Below are positions 62,130-64,000 of a stretch of DNA of 64,000 nt, piece after piece. The notes under the pieces are model-generated. The model saw nothing but the letters and a program-made list of their open reading frames with translations. It was not told the DNA's origin and did not search any database. Made by a program: the position numbers and the translations under genes. The stretch is from contig JAHHSN010000004.1 in the NCBI GenBank assembly GCA_020025195.1, positions 30,470 to 94,469 of the forward strand, given 5' to 3'. How positions within the stretch are numbered: the first letter of the stretch is position 1; each line of letters starts with the position of its first letter. The stretch comes from Angelakisella sp. GTDB taxonomy: Bacteria > Bacillota > Clostridia > Oscillospirales > Ruminococcaceae.

Positions 62130-63395
62130 TTACAGAAGCTTTGCCGCGCGGGTAAAGGAGGCAATGACCTTGCCGTGACGAATGACGTAGGGGCGGGAAG
62201 CGCGGGTACGGATGGCGTCATGGAGGTTGGGGGCGTCGATGAGGTTGAGGTCCGCATCGTTGCCTACTGCGATGCCGTAGTTCTTGCTGTCGGGATCAAA
62301 TACGCGGAAGGAGCGGGTGGTCAGCATGTCCCACATGGTGCGTGCCGCCTCCGGGGTGTTGTACTGGGCGCAGTAGCAGCCGACCAGACCGTAGTCCAGA
62401 GGATCGCCGGTACCAAAGAGATGGAAGCCGTCGCAGATGGTATCCTGTGCGGTGACCACATTGATGCCCATATCGACCATCTCGCGGATGCGGGTGACGC
62501 CGCGGGTGCGGGGTTCCTGATCGATGCCCATGATGGCGAGGGTCTGGGTGTTGGCACAGACATTGACGTCCGCCTGTTTCAGCATCTTCATGACCTTGAT
62601 GGCATGCGCCTGATTCTGATAGCTGATGGAGGTGCAGTGACCGCCGGTTACACGGCCCTGCCAGCCTCTCTGCATGGTAAGCCAAGCAGTGTATTCCAGA
62701 GAACGGTCGAACATATCCTTGGACTGGTCGATATGCATATCCATGAGAAGACCGTACTTATCGGCGAGGTCAAAGCAATAATCCACATGAGCGCGAGAGT
62801 GTTCATCCAGATACTCCGCCGCGGGCATACCGCCCATGACGTCACAGCCCATCTCAATGGCACGGACGAGCAGCTTGTCGGTGCCGGGATCGCTGTAAAT
62901 ACCCTCCTGAGGGAAGGCAATGACCTGCAGATCGCAGAGATCCTTGGTGGCTTCCTTGGCAAGGAGAACGCCCTGAAGGGCTTTGAGCTCGGGGTCCAGC
63001 ATACTGATATCCACGTTGGTGCGGAGCTTGGTGGTACCGTACATGACGCAGTCCTTGATGGCGCGCTCGGCACGTCTCGCGACGTCCTCAACAGAGTAGT
63101 TGCGGATGCGCTCATGCATCACATAGATGGAGTCCTCCAGCGTTTCCTCCGTGGAGGAGATCCAGTTTTCCTTGCCGAAGCTCTGGCGACCCTGCTCATA
63201 AGAGGTGTAGGCCTTGTCAAAGTGCATATGGGTGTTGACGAAGGTGGGGCTGGCGATCATGCCCTTGCCGTCGATCACTTCGCAGCCGGGGACGGCTTCG
63301 ATATGCTCGGCAATCTCCTTATATTTGCCGTCATCAATGAGAATGTCGACCATTTTGCCGGTACCGTTCAGGTTAACGTTTTTAATTAAAAGCAT
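62130..63395 (-). CDS. Cytosine-deaminase-like (CodA-type) amidohydrolase
   Basis: A 421-aa amidohydrolase whose sequence runs in step with E. coli CodA. Matches: metal motif VNTHMHFDKAY (His56, His58), TTKLRTNVDIS, LQVIAFPQEGI (Gln163, CodA Gln156), MDMHIDQ (His221, CodA His214), TGGHCTS (His253, CodA His246), RGVTRIREM and the metal Asp318 (CodA Asp313) in TAQDTICDG. The one break is Gln224, where CodA has the catalytic Glu217. It therefore may act on a related ring compound rather than on cytosine. Start ATG 63395 with GGAGGG upstream; promoter at 63435-63463 and palindrome C further up. Confidence 0.85.
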   Translation of the reverse strand: MLLIKNVNLNGTGKMVDILIDDGKYKEIAEHIEAVPGCEVIDGKGMIASPTFVNTHMHFDKAYTSYEQGRQSFGKENWISSTEETLEDSIYVMHERIRNYSVEDVARRAERAIKDCVMYGTTKLRTNVDISMLDPELKALQGVLLAKEATKDLCDLQVIAFPQEGIYSDPGTDKLLVRAIEMGCDVMGGMPAAEYLDEHSRAHVDYCFDLADKYGLLMDMHIDQSKDMFDRSLEYTAWLTMQRGWQGRVTGGHCTSISYQNQAHAIKVMKMLKQADVNVCANTQTLAIMGIDQEPRTRGVTRIREMVDMGINVVTAQDTICDGFHLFGTGDPLDYGLVGCYCAQYNTPEAARTMWDMLTTRSFRVFDPDSKNYGIAVGNDADLNLIDAPNLHDAIRTRASRPYVIRHGKVIASFTRAAKLL

Positions 63396-63434
63396 AAGTA
63401 AATCCCTCCGTGAGATATTTAATTTCTTGGTCTA

Positions 63435-63463
63435 ATCATAGCGAAAGTACACAGAAAAGTCAA
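63435..63463 (-). promoter_or_regulatory. SigA promoter of the CodA-like gene
   Basis: Minus strand TTGACT (63463-63458), 17-bp spacer, TATGAT (63440-63435). Confidence 0.78.
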
Positions 63464-63531
63464 AGCAGTAGAAGTGTAAATTAAACAGATTAAAGAGAAA
63501 AAATTGTGTAGTAAGGCAGAAGACTGCCATC

Positions 63532-63547
63532 TTATTTGCGCAAATAA
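63532..63547. promoter_or_regulatory. Palindrome TTATTTGCGCAAATAA upstream of the CodA-like gene (site C)
   Basis: A perfect 16-bp palindrome with the core TTTGCGCAAA at 63535-63544, 71 bp from the -35 box. It is the longest of the three copies. Confidence 0.72.
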
Positions 63548-63946
63548 TGAAAAGAGCAGAGAAGAGGGAAGACTGTTTTGTGAAGTAACACAATGCTGCC
63601 GAAAGAATATTATGCAGTTCGTGCGAAAAACAAAATTTTTGATTTTCATTTTAGAAAGGTTCCTAAAAAGGCGTCCGTCCAAGGACCGCCGGAAAAATCC
63701 CGCGGGAATAAAAACCAGCTGATTTTTCTCCTTTTTATAAAACGGCAGAGAATGCGGCGAAGCAGACATGAGCGGAGATTTAACGAAAACAAACAGAGCA
63801 TGGAAATCATGCGGTCGGACCGCTCAAGGCCCATGCGAGCAGCCGACATCAATTTTCCGAAACGCGGCCGGGGGGAGGAAAGGCTTTGAGAGAAATTCCC
63901 GGACGAGGATTTGGGCTTATCGGTTCCTGTTAAAACCGAAGCATAA
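63548..63946. other. Non-coding stretch at the right edge
   Basis: About 400 bp with no recognised gene; open frames are short and lack a product I recognise. Confidence 0.4.
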
Positions 63947-64000
63947 CTTCGCTAAATAGACATAAGTTTAGCGAGGTGTTTATCACTTCCGCTAAACTTG
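63947..64000. repeat. Interleaved inverted repeats at the window edge
   Basis: AAGTTTAGCG (63964-63973) pairs perfectly with CGCTAAACTT (63990-63999), with GGTG/CACT pairing inside. The same left arm also pairs with CTTCGCTAAA at 63947-63956. The structure may continue beyond the window. Confidence 0.6.

Noticed and set aside
62046..63389. Open frame of 447 codons antisense to the CodA-like gene
   Set aside because: Low-complexity Val/Gly/Asp/His-rich translation typical of a shadow frame; the minus-strand frame has clear amidohydrolase motifs, ribosome site and promoter.

Overview
The window is a 64 kb stretch of a GC-rich (by eye about 55-60 %) chromosome from an endospore-forming Firmicute of class Clostridia; the gene content and neighbourhoods suggest a gut Oscillospirales-type lineage, but I cannot name a genus. 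The evidence is the complete spoIIIAA-AH operon with cwlD, yunB and a spoIIM-like gene, the Gram-positive order miaB-ricA/ylbF-mutS-mutL-miaA, sepF-divIVA-lspA, a tyrosine T-box, gatCAB and frequent GTG/TTG starts preceded by strong AGGAGG-type ribosome sites.

Layout. 1-14930: end of uvrA with a strong terminator, then a dense run for tRNA modification and mismatch repair (miaB, ricA-like, mutS, mutL, miaA), an HlyD-like anchored protein, the division genes sepF and divIVA, lspA, an RluD-type pseudouridine synthase, a split transketolase (N and C subunits) and a short ComEA-like protein. 15068-15486: a tRNA operon (Val-Asp-Phe-Gly) with consensus promoter and terminator. 15495-16105: a decayed IS200-type element inserted just behind it. 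16262-18580: a MATE transporter fused to a cytidylate-kinase-like domain. 19086-28450: an EFR1-type flavodoxin/ferredoxin gene (minus), cwlD-radA, yunB, ligA-gatCAB. 28982-30062: an orphan Zn-binding lipoprotein gene under a Fur/Zur-like palindrome. 30086-34946: spoIIIAA-AH. 34947-44388: asp23, nusB, xseA-xseB-ispA-tlyA-nadK-argR-recN, an ATC-hydrolase-like gene, then T-box and tyrS. 44421-45534: a DUF2975/XRE pair with its own operator-like repeats. 45540-48479 (minus): class III fbp and dapA. 48538-53437: queA, a metallophosphoesterase, tgt, yajC, a TIGR04086 protein and a SpoIIM-like protein. 53454-54348 (minus): a membrane-anchored GNAT gene coupled to a 34-residue membrane peptide.

The most interesting region is 54560-63547. 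Two NCS2 nucleobase permease genes and a CodA-like amidohydrolase gene each have the same palindrome, TTTGCGCAAA, 59-71 bp upstream of their -35 box. The gaps are 60, 59 and 71 bp, so the sites stay on about the same helical face. Between these genes lies a 642-residue LacI-type regulator that carries two ligand-binding modules instead of one. The amidohydrolase aligns residue by residue with the E. coli cytosine deaminase active site but has Gln in place of the catalytic Glu217. I infer a nucleobase (or analogue) uptake and deamination regulon with an unusual two-input regulator that may act from about -100. A PHP phosphatase and a XerC/D-type recombinase (minus strand) are interspersed.

Secondary oddities are the MATE-kinase fusion, an IS200 transposase whose HUH motif reads HIY, a 203-bp out-of-frame overlap of spoIIIAA with spoIIIAB, and a Tyr specifier codon readable in the T-box. 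Start codons were chosen by ribosome-site spacing; protein family calls rest on motif recognition, not on searches.
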